From Rhodococcus wratislaviensis (lineage in GTDB: Bacteria > Actinomycetota > Actinomycetes > Mycobacteriales > Mycobacteriaceae), in assembly GCF_900455735.1 (NCBI RefSeq), contig NZ_UAUI01000022.1, forward strand, positions 248,001-312,000: a stretch of 64,000 bases of DNA. The letters are read 5' to 3'. Both the position numbers and the translations under genes were made by a program. The notes below the pieces were generated by a model. The model saw only the letters and a list, made by a program, of their open reading frames with translations, did no database searches and was not told where the DNA came from. How positions within the stretch are numbered: the first letter of the stretch is position 1; the number at the start of each line of letters is the position of its first letter. Positions 45,199-53,019 of the stretch are shown piece after piece.

Positions 45199-45529
45199 CC
45201 CGCCGGTACAGGGCCTGGATGCTCGCCATGCACACCCCGTTCGCATCGACCATCGCGATGCGGCGGTCGTGGGAACCGAGACCGAATGCGGTCGCGAAAT
45301 CCTGTGCCATCGGGCCCAGGTGCCGCACCGACTCGTGATCGAAACCGTAGGTCCAGACGCTGAGCGGCATCTCGGCGAGGCGTTCGAGCACCTCGCCGGC
45401 ACTGGCAGGCGGTGTCTGGACGGCAACACCGCGCTTGCGGGTCAGGACGGAGTGAAACCACGCCAGCGGGTGGCGGGTACGGGCCGCTGTTCGCGCCCGC
45501 ACCCGCCCCCGACGGGTGTCGACCCACAT
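45158..45529 (-). CDS. Peptidase S74 / tail-fibre chaperone-like domain protein (split part 2)
   Basis: The C-terminal 80 residues read VLERLAEMPLSVWTYGFDHE, then VRHLGPMAQDFATAFGLG, and ASIQALYRRVIALEAEVERL, the pattern of the S74 intramolecular chaperone domain found on phage tail spikes and on some bacterial surface proteins. The final coiled-coil helix is typical. From ATG 45529 the product is 123 residues, with about 45 Arg-rich residues first. The S74 domain normally begins SD-x-x-x-K-x-D-V; that motif is found at the end of the adjacent small gene in another frame. It is probably half of a frame-disrupted gene. Confidence 0.6.
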   Translation of the reverse strand: MWVDTRRGRVRARTAARTRHPLAWFHSVLTRKRGVAVQTPPASAGEVLERLAEMPLSVWTYGFDHESVRHLGPMAQDFATAFGLGSHDRRIAMVDANGVCMASIQALYRRVIALEAEVERLRR

Positions 45530-45533
45530 GGAG

Positions 45534-45662
45534 TCAGTCGGGGAGTTCGCCGACATCGTGCTTGATCGTCGCGTCGCTGAGAAGGAGTCCGACCCCGAGG
45601 GCCATGACGCCGATTCCGAGTCCGATTGCGGCTCCGCCGAGTCCGAGCATGATTCCGAGCAT
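45534..45662 (-). CDS. Small glycine-rich membrane peptide ending in an S74-like SD motif (split part 1)
   Basis: The 42-residue product is one Gly-rich membrane helix (MLGIMLGLGGAAIGLGIGVM) followed by LLLSDATIKHDVGELPD. SDATIKHDV matches the start of S74 domains, where the SD pair is the self-cleavage site in phage proteins. AGGAG lies 4 bp before ATG 45662. The stop is 4 bp before the ATG of the S74-like gene; skipping one base near GGGG at 45540-45543 (plus strand) would join the frames into one protein. Confidence 0.6.
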   Translation of the reverse strand: MLGIMLGLGGAAIGLGIGVMALGVGLLLSDATIKHDVGELPD

Positions 45663-45805
45663 GTTGTCTCCTGTTCGTCGCTGGTGTGCGGGATTTCGTG
45701 CCCCCGCTTTCTGAACACCTACGACTCTGGCGGCTCCGGCCCTCGGAGATAAGACACCCCAGGGGTGGTGCAACCGCACCCCCGGTCGGCACGCCGGGCG
45801 GCAGA

Positions 45806-46255
45806 ATGGCGACCATGACGGAATTACCGGAGTGGGCCCGAACCCTCGACCTCGCCCCGCACCCCGAAGGCGGCTGGTACCGCGAGACGTGGCGCAGCGA
45901 CGTCACGATTCCGGAGGGGAGCCTGCCCGCCGACTACCCCGGACCGAGATCGGCCGGTACCGCGATCCTGTTTCTCCTGATGCCCGGGCAGCAGTCGGAA
46001 TGGCACAGCGTGCGCAGCGCCGAGATCTGGCTGTATCACCGGGGCAGCCCCCTGCGGCTCGAACTCGGTGGGGACGGAAGCGAACCCGCGTCCCCACACG
46101 CACAGATCCTCGGCGCAGACGTCGCGGCGGGCCAGCAACCACAGCTGCTGGTCCCGCCGCGGCACTGGCAGCGAGCGAAGCCCGAGGGCGACGAACCGAC
46201 TCTCGTCAGTTGCGTCGTCACCCCGGGCTTCGACTTCGCGGACTTCCGGCTCTAG
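45806..46255 (+). CDS. Cupin-fold DUF985 family protein
   Basis: The 149-residue protein has LAPHPEGGWYRETWRSD, TAILFLLMPGQQSEWHSVRS, EIWLYHRGSPLRLEL and VPPRHWQRA, the core of the DUF985 cupin family (YML079-like). The fold is known from structures, but function is not; the His/Glu pattern suggests metal or small-ligand binding. ATG 45815 is an alternative start. It stands alone between divergent and convergent neighbours. Confidence 0.85.
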   Translation: MATMTELPEWARTLDLAPHPEGGWYRETWRSDVTIPEGSLPADYPGPRSAGTAILFLLMPGQQSEWHSVRSAEIWLYHRGSPLRLELGGDGSEPASPHAQILGADVAAGQQPQLLVPPRHWQRAKPEGDEPTLVSCVVTPGFDFADFRL

Positions 46256-46264
46256 GCCCTCCGC

Positions 46265-47113
46265 CTACGCGCCCAGCGTGTCCGGGTCGGGGCCGATGCG
46301 CCCGTCGGCCCGGGTCAGCGACCCGACGGTGTTGATCTCGTCGGGGGTCAGCTCGAAGTCGAAGACGTCGAAGTTGGCGGCGATGCGCTCCGGCGTCACC
46401 GACTTGGGAATGACCACGTTGCCGATCTGCAGGTGCCAGCGGATGATCACCTGTGCGGTCGTCTTGCCGTGCGCCGCAGCGATCTTCGCGATGGACTCGT
46501 CCTCGAGGACGGTGCCCTGCCCCAGCGGGCTCCATGCCTCGGTCGCGATGCCCTTGCCGGTGTGGAAGGCGCGCAGGTCGGCCTGGTTGAACCGCGGGTG
46601 CAGCTCCACCTGGTTGACCGCGGGCACCTCGCCCGTCTCGGCGATCAGACGGTCGAGGGTCTCCGGGGTGAAGTTGGAGACGCCGATCGACCGCGCACGC
46701 CCATCGGCCTTGATCTTCTGGAACGCCTTGAACGTGTCCACGTAGCGGTCCGCGGACGGCACCGGCCAGTGGATGAGGTAGAGGTCGACGTAGTCGAGCC
46801 CGAGGCGGTTCAGGCTGTCGTCGAACGCGCGGAGCGTGGAGTCGTAGCCCTGGTCGTCGTTCCACAGCTTGGTGGTGACGAACAACTCGTCACGGGCGAT
46901 GCCGGAGTCCGCGAGCGCGCGGCCCACTCCGGTCTCGTTCTCGTAGATCTTGGCGGTGTCGATGCTGCGGTACCCGGCCTTCAGCGCCTCGGTGACCGCC
47001 GCGTGGCTCTCGTCGTCCGGCACCTGCCACACGCCGAAGCCGAGGGCAGGAATGCTGTTCCCGTCGTTGAGCGTGACCGTAGGTACAGGACTCTGTGCAT
47101 TGTTGAAACCCAT
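46265..47113 (-). CDS. Aldo/keto reductase (2,5-diketo-D-gluconate reductase type)
   Basis: The 282-residue TIM-barrel protein carries the family signatures: GYRSIDTAKIYENETGVGRA (catalytic Asp and Tyr), the catalytic Lys in TKLWNDDQG, LIHWPVP (catalytic His), SIGVSNFTPETLDRL and the NADPH site IPKSVTPERI. It reduces aldehydes or ketones with NADPH; the physiological substrate is open. ATG 47113 gives the usual family length. Confidence 0.92.
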   Translation of the reverse strand: MGFNNAQSPVPTVTLNDGNSIPALGFGVWQVPDDESHAAVTEALKAGYRSIDTAKIYENETGVGRALADSGIARDELFVTTKLWNDDQGYDSTLRAFDDSLNRLGLDYVDLYLIHWPVPSADRYVDTFKAFQKIKADGRARSIGVSNFTPETLDRLIAETGEVPAVNQVELHPRFNQADLRAFHTGKGIATEAWSPLGQGTVLEDESIAKIAAAHGKTTAQVIIRWHLQIGNVVIPKSVTPERIAANFDVFDFELTPDEINTVGSLTRADGRIGPDPDTLGA

Positions 47114-47252
47114 GAGACTGTGCAACCGGGCACCCGGACCAGATGTTCCCGACCGTCTCAGAATGTGGACTTTCGCGTGTTGTTTCGGTACGACCGGGTA
47201 ATCCGACGGCATCGGCGTTCAGGTGGTGACGCGCCCGGTGGAAGGGGCGGAC

Positions 47253-47846
47253 ATGGGCCTCGGATACACATTGGCCTATCGGTTCAAGATCACGCCCTGG
47301 GTGAAAGCGGGCCGCGTCTTCGGAAGCCAGATCGAGACGTTGCTCGATCCCTTCGACGCACCACCGGGTGAGGTCCTCGACATCGGATGCGGCACCGGTG
47401 ACCATGCCATCGAGATGGCCCGGCGGGGGTGGCAGGTGACGGGGATCGACACCGTCCAGCTGGCCCTCGACAAGGCGCGGTCCAAGGCCCGGAAGGCGGG
47501 CGTCGACGTGCGTTTCATGCACGCGGACGCCACCGACCTCGAGCACGCCGTCGGCCGCGGGTACCACCTGATCCTGGATGTGGGGTGCTACCACGGTCTC
47601 AGCGACCACGACCGGGTGTCGTACGCCGAGAACGTCACGACCGTGAGCGAACCGCACGCCACCCTGCTGATGTTCGCGTTCGGGCCGGGGCATCGCGGCC
47701 CGCTGCCGCGAGGGGTCTCCCGCTCCGACGTGGAGCGGACGTTCGAGAAGTGGAAACTCGTCTCGGACGTCGACGCCGACACGACCGGTATGCCGGGACC
47801 GCTCAAGAAGGCCGACCCCCGCTGGTTCCGCCTCGTCAAGCGTTGA
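47253..47846 (+). CDS. SAM-dependent methyltransferase (class I)
   Basis: The 197-residue protein has motif I VLDIGCGTGDHAIEMARRG, GIDTVQLALDKAR as the acidic second strand, and MHADATDLE, then LILDVGCYHGLSDHDR. It is a small Rossmann methyltransferase of the UbiE/TehB-like sort. GGAAGGGG precedes ATG 47253. It is 15 bp before the ABC-F gene on the same strand. Substrate unknown; the ABC-F neighbour hints at drug tolerance only weakly. Confidence 0.85.
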   Translation: MGLGYTLAYRFKITPWVKAGRVFGSQIETLLDPFDAPPGEVLDIGCGTGDHAIEMARRGWQVTGIDTVQLALDKARSKARKAGVDVRFMHADATDLEHAVGRGYHLILDVGCYHGLSDHDRVSYAENVTTVSEPHATLLMFAFGPGHRGPLPRGVSRSDVERTFEKWKLVSDVDADTTGMPGPLKKADPRWFRLVKR

Positions 47847-47861
47847 GTGGATAATCGCCTG

Positions 47862-49502
47862 GTGACTGCAACACTGCGCATCAGCGAACTGTCGGCTTCG
47901 CGCGGTGAGCGCACCCTCTTCGCCGGCCTCGACCTCACCGTCGCCCCGGGCGACGTGACCGGACTCGTGGGGGCCAACGGTGCCGGCAAGTCGACGCTGC
48001 TGACCGCCCTCGCGGGGGTCGGCTCGGCGGACGTCGAGGGCACCATCGTGCTGAGCCCGCCCGATGCGGCCGTCGGCTACCTCGCCCAGGAACCCGACCG
48101 GATCGCCGGCGAGACGGTGCTCGACTTCCTCGGTCGCAGGACCGGCGTCACCGAGGCGGAGCACACCATGAACTCGGCCGCCGAAACGCTCGGCGAGTCG
48201 GACGAGGATCTCTACTCCCCCGCCCTCGAACGCTGGCTCGCGCTGGGCGGCGCCGACCTCGCCGAGCGCGCGGAGAAGGTCGTGAGCGAACTCGGGCTGG
48301 GGGTGCCGCTCGACACGCACATGACGTCGCTGTCCGGTGGGCAGGCCGCGCGCGCAGGATTGGCGTCGCTGCTGCTGTCCCGGTACGACGTGCTGCTGCT
48401 GGACGAGCCGACCAACGACCTCGACCTCGTGGGGCTCGAGCAGCTCGAGCGTTTCGTCGCCGAGAGCCGGGCGGCCATGGTGGTGGTGAGTCACGATCGG
48501 GAATTCCTGGCGCGCACCGTGACCGGCATCGTGGAGCTCGACCTCGTACAGCAGCAGATCGCGGTCTACGACGGCAGCTACGACTCGTATCTCGCCGAAC
48601 GGGAGATCGCGCGCAGGCATGCCCGGGAGGCGTACGAGGAGTACGCCGGGACCCGTTCGGACCTCGAGGACCGCGCGCAGATGCAGCGGAACTGGATGGA
48701 GCACGGCGTCCGGAACGCGCGTCGCAAGGCGAAGGACAACGACAAGATCGGCAAGGGTCTGCGCACCGAGTCCACCGAGAAGCAGGCGGCGAAGGCCCGG
48801 CAGACGCAGCGCCGGATCGAGCGGCTCGAGGTGGTCGAGGAGCCGCGGAAGGAATGGGAACTGCGGATGGAGATCGCCGCCGCCCCGCGCAGCGGATCGG
48901 TCGTGGCGACGGCGAACGGCGCCACCGTCGCGTGGGGCGGGGACCGCGAGTTCACGTTCGGCCCGGTCACCACTCAGGTGGACTGGGGTGACCGGATCCT
49001 CATCACCGGCGCCAACGGTTCCGGTAAGACGACCCTGCTGAAGGTGCTGCTCGGCAAGATCGCCCTGGACGCGGGCACCGCCTCACTCGGCTCGGGTGTG
49101 GCGATCGGCGAGATCGATCAGGCCCGCGGCCTGTTCGAGGGCGGCGAGAAGGTGGCGGACGCGTTCGCGGCGCAGGTCCCGGACTGGCCGGACGCCGACG
49201 TGCGGACGCTGCTCGCGAAGTTCGGGCTCAAGGGACACCACGTGCTGCGGCCGGCGGCGTCGCTGTCACCCGGTGAACGCACCCGCGCCGCCCTGGCGCT
49301 GCTGCAGGCGCGGGGCGTCAACCTGCTGGTGCTCGACGAGCCCACCAACCACCTGGACCTCCCCGCGATCGAACAGCTGGAGCAGGCCATGGAGAACTTC
49401 GACGGCACGCTGCTGCTCGTCACCCACGACCGGCGGATGCTGGATTCGACACGCAGCACCCGCCGGTGGCGGATGGACGGCGGCCGGCTGTCCGAGGAGT
49501 AG
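47862..49502 (+). CDS. ABC-F family ATPase
   Basis: The 546-residue protein has two nucleotide-binding domains and no membrane helix: Walker A GANGAGKST and GANGSGKTT, signatures LSGGQAARAG and LSPGERTRAA, Walker B LLLDEPTNDLDL and LVLDEPTNHLDL. The EQ-linker between them (about residues 240-330) is charged and helical, as in ABC-F proteins that act on the ribosome exit site. Members either regulate translation or protect the ribosome from antibiotics. GTG 47862 is taken; GTG 47847 is possible. Confidence 0.9.
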   Translation: MTATLRISELSASRGERTLFAGLDLTVAPGDVTGLVGANGAGKSTLLTALAGVGSADVEGTIVLSPPDAAVGYLAQEPDRIAGETVLDFLGRRTGVTEAEHTMNSAAETLGESDEDLYSPALERWLALGGADLAERAEKVVSELGLGVPLDTHMTSLSGGQAARAGLASLLLSRYDVLLLDEPTNDLDLVGLEQLERFVAESRAAMVVVSHDREFLARTVTGIVELDLVQQQIAVYDGSYDSYLAEREIARRHAREAYEEYAGTRSDLEDRAQMQRNWMEHGVRNARRKAKDNDKIGKGLRTESTEKQAAKARQTQRRIERLEVVEEPRKEWELRMEIAAAPRSGSVVATANGATVAWGGDREFTFGPVTTQVDWGDRILITGANGSGKTTLLKVLLGKIALDAGTASLGSGVAIGEIDQARGLFEGGEKVADAFAAQVPDWPDADVRTLLAKFGLKGHHVLRPAASLSPGERTRAALALLQARGVNLLVLDEPTNHLDLPAIEQLEQAMENFDGTLLLVTHDRRMLDSTRSTRRWRMDGGRLSEE

Positions 49503-49829
49503 TCAGTCGCCTTCGGCCATGGGTGGCAACGCCTTGACGAACGGCGGGTCGTAGTCGACCTTGCCCAGCTTCGCCGCGCCGCCGGGGGAACCGAGGTCGT
49601 CGAAGAAGTCGGCGTTCGCTTTGGTGTACTCCACCCACTGGTCCGGGACGTCGTCCTCGTAGAAGATCGCCTCGACGGGGCACACCGGCTCACACGCGCC
49701 GCAGTCGACGCATTCGTCGGGGTGGATGTAGAGCATCCGACCGCCCTCGTAGATGCAGTCGACAGGACATTCTTCGATGCATGCCTTGTCCAGAACGTCG
49801 ACACAGGGTTCAGCGATGGTGTAGGTCAC
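49503..49829 (-). CDS. fdxC: 7Fe ferredoxin (FdxC/FdxA type)
   Basis: The 108-residue protein starts [20 protein letters not shown] and carries the cysteines for a 3Fe-4S and a 4Fe-4S cluster in the two blocks [11 protein letters not shown] and [16 protein letters not shown]. It is very close to mycobacterial FdxC (Rv1177). It transfers electrons to oxygenases and other redox enzymes. It converges with the ABC-F gene with no spacer. The 144-bp region to the XRE gene holds the promoters of both. Confidence 0.93.
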   Translation of the reverse strand: MTYTIAEPCVDVLDKACIEECPVDCIYEGGRMLYIHPDECVDCGACEPVCPVEAIFYEDDVPDQWVEYTKANADFFDDLGSPGGAAKLGKVDYDPPFVKALPPMAEGD

Positions 49830-49937
49830 GTCTGTAATCCTGTCCTTTCCTGCCGTCCTGCGCGAATCGCCTCCACTCTGCCACGCAATTTCCCAGGGTC
49901 AACCTGTCATTTCGGCGCCCGGCGCCGTTGTACACCG

Positions 49938-49970
49938 TTGACAAACTGTTGGGTTTTCACAACACTTTGT
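49938..49970 (+). promoter_or_regulatory. XRE promoter with inverted-repeat operator
   Basis: TTGACA (49938-49943) is a consensus -35 box; AACACT (49961-49966) is a weak -10 at 17 bp. An inverted repeat, ACAAACTGTTG (49941-49951) and CAACACTTTGT (49960-49970), pairs at 10 of 11 positions and covers both boxes. It ends 3 bp before the ATG, so autoregulation by the XRE protein and a leaderless transcript are likely. Confidence 0.55.
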
Positions 49971-49973
49971 TGC

Positions 49974-50279
49974 ATGAGCCCAGTACGGCGTGGGGACGCC
50001 CTCCCCATCTACAACCGCATCGGCGTCCTTCGCGCCGAGCGCGGGATGAGCCGGGCTCAGCTGGCGGGACTCATCGACGTCAATCCCCAGACCGTCGGCG
50101 CGCTCGAACGGGGCGACCACTACCCCAGCCTCGACCTGGCGTTCCGTATCTCGTGGGTGTTCGAACTGCCGGTGGAGGCCATCTTCTCCCGCACCGAGTT
50201 CGGCCCCCTGTCCACCGAGCTGTACCGCACCGACCGACCGCCGTCCACCACAGGAAGCGGGGAGAGTTCCCATGCCTGA
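49974..50279 (+). CDS. XRE-family helix-turn-helix regulator
   Basis: The 101-residue protein has a single XRE domain: NRIGVLRAERGMSRAQLAGL, IDVNPQTVGALERGDHYPSL and FELPVEAIFS. This short class is commonly transcribed with small membrane and ABC-2 exporter genes. There is no Shine-Dalgarno before ATG 49974; initiation is probably leaderless. Its stop overlaps the next start by 8 bp. Confidence 0.88.
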   Translation: MSPVRRGDALPIYNRIGVLRAERGMSRAQLAGLIDVNPQTVGALERGDHYPSLDLAFRISWVFELPVEAIFSRTEFGPLSTELYRTDRPPSTTGSGESSHA

Positions 50280-50811
50280 GACCAATCTGATCGAGCGGTA
50301 CCAGGGGTTCCGGACGCGCAGGTTCCTCCAGAACGAACGCCGTTACCGGACGTGGCTACCGAGGTGGCGGACCCGCAGCCGCAGACGAATCCTGGTGGTC
50401 GCCCTCGCGGTCACGTTCGTGTTCATGACCGCCGTCGGCATCGTGTGCCATTTCGACATGGTCGTCGGGCCGCTGCTGTGGCTGCCCGCGTGCCTGTTGT
50501 TCTTTCCCCTGTGGACGATGCTCCAGATCGTGTCCGGGCGGCAGGGGGACGCTCCGCGCGACGCTCTCGACGAGTGGGAGATCCAGCAGCGCAACAGTGC
50601 CCGGTCGATCGGACTCACGGTCACCCAGCTGCTGACGCTCGTCCCCGCGTTGTACCTGATCTTCGTCGGCGCGCTGGACGGCGATCACGGCAACGTGCCG
50701 TACGCCGCCGGACTGCTCGTCGTCACTGCGCTGATGGTCGGGGGTTGCACGCCCGCCATGATCCTCGGCTGGACGCAACCCGATCCCGACCCCGACGACC
50801 TCGCTTCCTAG
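50272..50811 (+). CDS. Four-helix membrane protein of the XRE/ABC unit
   Basis: The 179-residue protein has a basic N-terminus and four hydrophobic helices in two pairs (about residues 40-60, 65-87, 115-135, 145-165), with a polar loop containing DALDEWEIQQRNSAR. I know no function for this protein family. It overlaps the XRE gene and is 31 bp before the ABC ATPase gene. Its position suggests it belongs to the exporter or senses the membrane for the regulator. Confidence 0.75.
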   Translation: MPETNLIERYQGFRTRRFLQNERRYRTWLPRWRTRSRRRILVVALAVTFVFMTAVGIVCHFDMVVGPLLWLPACLLFFPLWTMLQIVSGRQGDAPRDALDEWEIQQRNSARSIGLTVTQLLTLVPALYLIFVGALDGDHGNVPYAAGLLVVTALMVGGCTPAMILGWTQPDPDPDDLAS

Positions 50812-50842
50812 GAACACCCGCACTCCAGAACGGGAAGGACCC

Positions 50843-51739
50843 ATGTCTCACACCCTCACGATCGACGGCATCTCCAAACGGTACGGCGAGGTCGTCGCAC
50901 TCGACGACCTGTCCTTCGAGGTCCGCCCCGGCGAGATCTTCGGTTTCGTCGGCAGCAATGGTGCCGGCAAGACCACCACCATGCGCATCGCGCTGGGTGT
51001 CCTGTCGGCCGATTCCGGCGAGGTCCGGCTCGGCGGCAAGCCGGTGGACCTGGACGTGCGGCGCACCATCGGATACATGCCGGAGGAACGCGGGCTGTAC
51101 CCGAAGATGAAGGTGGGCAAGCAACTCGAATACCTCGCCGAGCTGCACGGCATTTCCCGCTCGGCGGCGCGGGAGGCGGTCGCCCGCTGGACCGAACGCC
51201 TCGGCATCGCGGACCGTGTCGGCGACACCGTCGACGCACTCTCGCTCGGCAATCAGCAACGCGTCCAGCTGGCGGCTGCGCTCGTCCACGATCCGGCGGT
51301 GCTGGTTCTCGACGAACCCTTCTCGGGGCTCGACCCCGTCGCGGTGGACGTCATGAGCGACGTGCTGGTGGAGAAGGCGAACACCGGAGTGCCGGTGATC
51401 TTCTCGAGCCATCAGCTCGAACTCGTCCAGCGCCTCTGCCACCGCGTCGGCATCATCAGCCACGGCCGGATGCGTGCCGTCGGCACCGTGGACGAACTGC
51501 GCGGCGGCGGCAACGCCCAACTCGAAGTCCACGCACCGGAGGCGCCGGTCGGCTGGGCGCACCATCTCGAGGGCGTCACGACTATCAGTCATCTCGACGG
51601 CCGAACCCTGCTGTCGCTCGACGCCCACGTGGACGACCAGCTGATCCTGCACACCGCCCTGAAGACCGGACCGGTGCACGAATTCTCGCTGCACCGGCCC
51701 ACCCTGACCGATCTGTTCCGAGAGGTGGTCACGGCATGA
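50843..51739 (+). CDS. ABC transporter ATP-binding protein (NatA-like)
   Basis: The 298-residue protein has Walker A GSNGAGKTTT, a signature LSLGNQQRVQLAAAL, Walker B VLVLDEPFSGLDP, the H-loop FSSHQLELV and a C-terminal DUF4162-like extension. Together with the next gene it forms an ABC-2 type exporter of the NatAB (sodium/drug efflux) kind. GGGAAGGA precedes ATG 50843. Its stop overlaps the permease start (ATGA). Confidence 0.92.
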   Translation: MSHTLTIDGISKRYGEVVALDDLSFEVRPGEIFGFVGSNGAGKTTTMRIALGVLSADSGEVRLGGKPVDLDVRRTIGYMPEERGLYPKMKVGKQLEYLAELHGISRSAAREAVARWTERLGIADRVGDTVDALSLGNQQRVQLAAALVHDPAVLVLDEPFSGLDPVAVDVMSDVLVEKANTGVPVIFSSHQLELVQRLCHRVGIISHGRMRAVGTVDELRGGGNAQLEVHAPEAPVGWAHHLEGVTTISHLDGRTLLSLDAHVDDQLILHTALKTGPVHEFSLHRPTLTDLFREVVTA

Positions 51740-52929
51740 GTGCCCCACTGAGCCCCGCCCGCGCGATCGGCCTCGTGGCCCGCCGCGAATTCCTGACCCA
51801 GGTGGCGAAGAAGAGCTTCGTCATCAGCAACGTGATCATCCTGCTGGCCATTGTGGGCGGCATCGTCGCGTACTCGCTGTTCTCGGGCGGCGACGACGAA
51901 CGCGCCACCGTCGGACTCGTCGGCGACCAGTCGCTCGCGCCGGCTCTCGTCGCCACCGGTGACGCGGTCGGGACACCGGTCGACGTCGTCCCGGCCGCGG
52001 ACGAGCAGGCCGCGCGGGACGAGGTGGGGATCGGTGACCTCGACGTCGCCCTGATTCCCGGCACCGACGGATCCGTCACGGCCGTCACCGAATCCGAGAT
52101 CGGCTCCGGGCTTCGCACCGTGATCGACGCGGCCGTGGTGCAGCAGGCTCAGGCCGGCGCGCTCGTGGCACAGGGCGTGGATCCCGCGCAACTCGCCGAA
52201 GCGACCGGCCGGGCGGTGGTCACCGTCGACGCACTCGATCCGCCCGACCCGGAGAAGGGCCAGCGCGTGGCCCTCTCCATCGCCGTGGTCGTTCTGCTGT
52301 ACATGCAGATCATGATGTTCGGCATGTACGTGGCGATGGGTGTCGTCGAGGAGAAGTCGAGCCGTGTCGTGGAACTGCTCCTGTCGACCCTCCGTCCGCT
52401 GCAACTGCTCTGGGGCAAGGTCATCGGCATCGGCGCGGTCGGTCTCGTCCAGTTGACCGCCTACGGTGTGGTCGGTGTCGCGGCCGGACTCGCAACGGGC
52501 GTGCTCACCGTGACGGGGACGGCGATCGGGGTGCTGGCCGGAACGCTCGGCTGGTTCGTGCTCGGATTCGCGTTCTTCGCCGTCCTCTACGCCGCGGCCG
52601 GGTCGATGGTGTCGCGGCAGGAGGACGTCAACGCGACCGCATCACCGCTGATGGTGCTGATCGTCATCATGTTCTTCAGCGCCTTCTCCTCGGTGAGCAA
52701 CCCGGACGGCACCCTCAGCAACGTCCTCAGCTGGATTCCGCCGTTCTCGGCGATCCTGATGCCGCTGCGCATCGCCGCCGGCGTGGCGTCCCCGGTCCAG
52801 GTGGTCGTCACCGTCGCTCTGATGCTCGCGGTGACTGCCGCGCTCAGCGTGCTGGCCGCGAAGATCTACCAGCGCTCGATCCTGCGGATCGGCAAGGTCG
52901 TGTCGTGGAGGGAAGCACTCGGGAGGTAG
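51736..52929 (+). CDS. ABC-2 permease (NatB-like)
   Basis: The 397-residue protein has one N-terminal helix (SFVISNVIILLAIVGGIVAY), a large extracytoplasmic region of about 130 residues, and five to six helices toward the C-terminus, with VVEEKSSRVVELLLSTLRPL between helices two and three. This is the NatB/YhaP layout. With the ATPase it should export sodium, a drug or a peptide. Last gene of the XRE unit. Confidence 0.9.
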   Translation: MSAPLSPARAIGLVARREFLTQVAKKSFVISNVIILLAIVGGIVAYSLFSGGDDERATVGLVGDQSLAPALVATGDAVGTPVDVVPAADEQAARDEVGIGDLDVALIPGTDGSVTAVTESEIGSGLRTVIDAAVVQQAQAGALVAQGVDPAQLAEATGRAVVTVDALDPPDPEKGQRVALSIAVVVLLYMQIMMFGMYVAMGVVEEKSSRVVELLLSTLRPLQLLWGKVIGIGAVGLVQLTAYGVVGVAAGLATGVLTVTGTAIGVLAGTLGWFVLGFAFFAVLYAAAGSMVSRQEDVNATASPLMVLIVIMFFSAFSSVSNPDGTLSNVLSWIPPFSAILMPLRIAAGVASPVQVVVTVALMLAVTAALSVLAAKIYQRSILRIGKVVSWREALGR

Positions 52930-53019
52930 TGAATTCCCAGCGCACGGCCAAGTTCTCTGTGTAGTGTTCGAATCGTCGATCGATGCTGCTCAGCTGCCGT
53001 CGTGGAACGGGGAACACCC

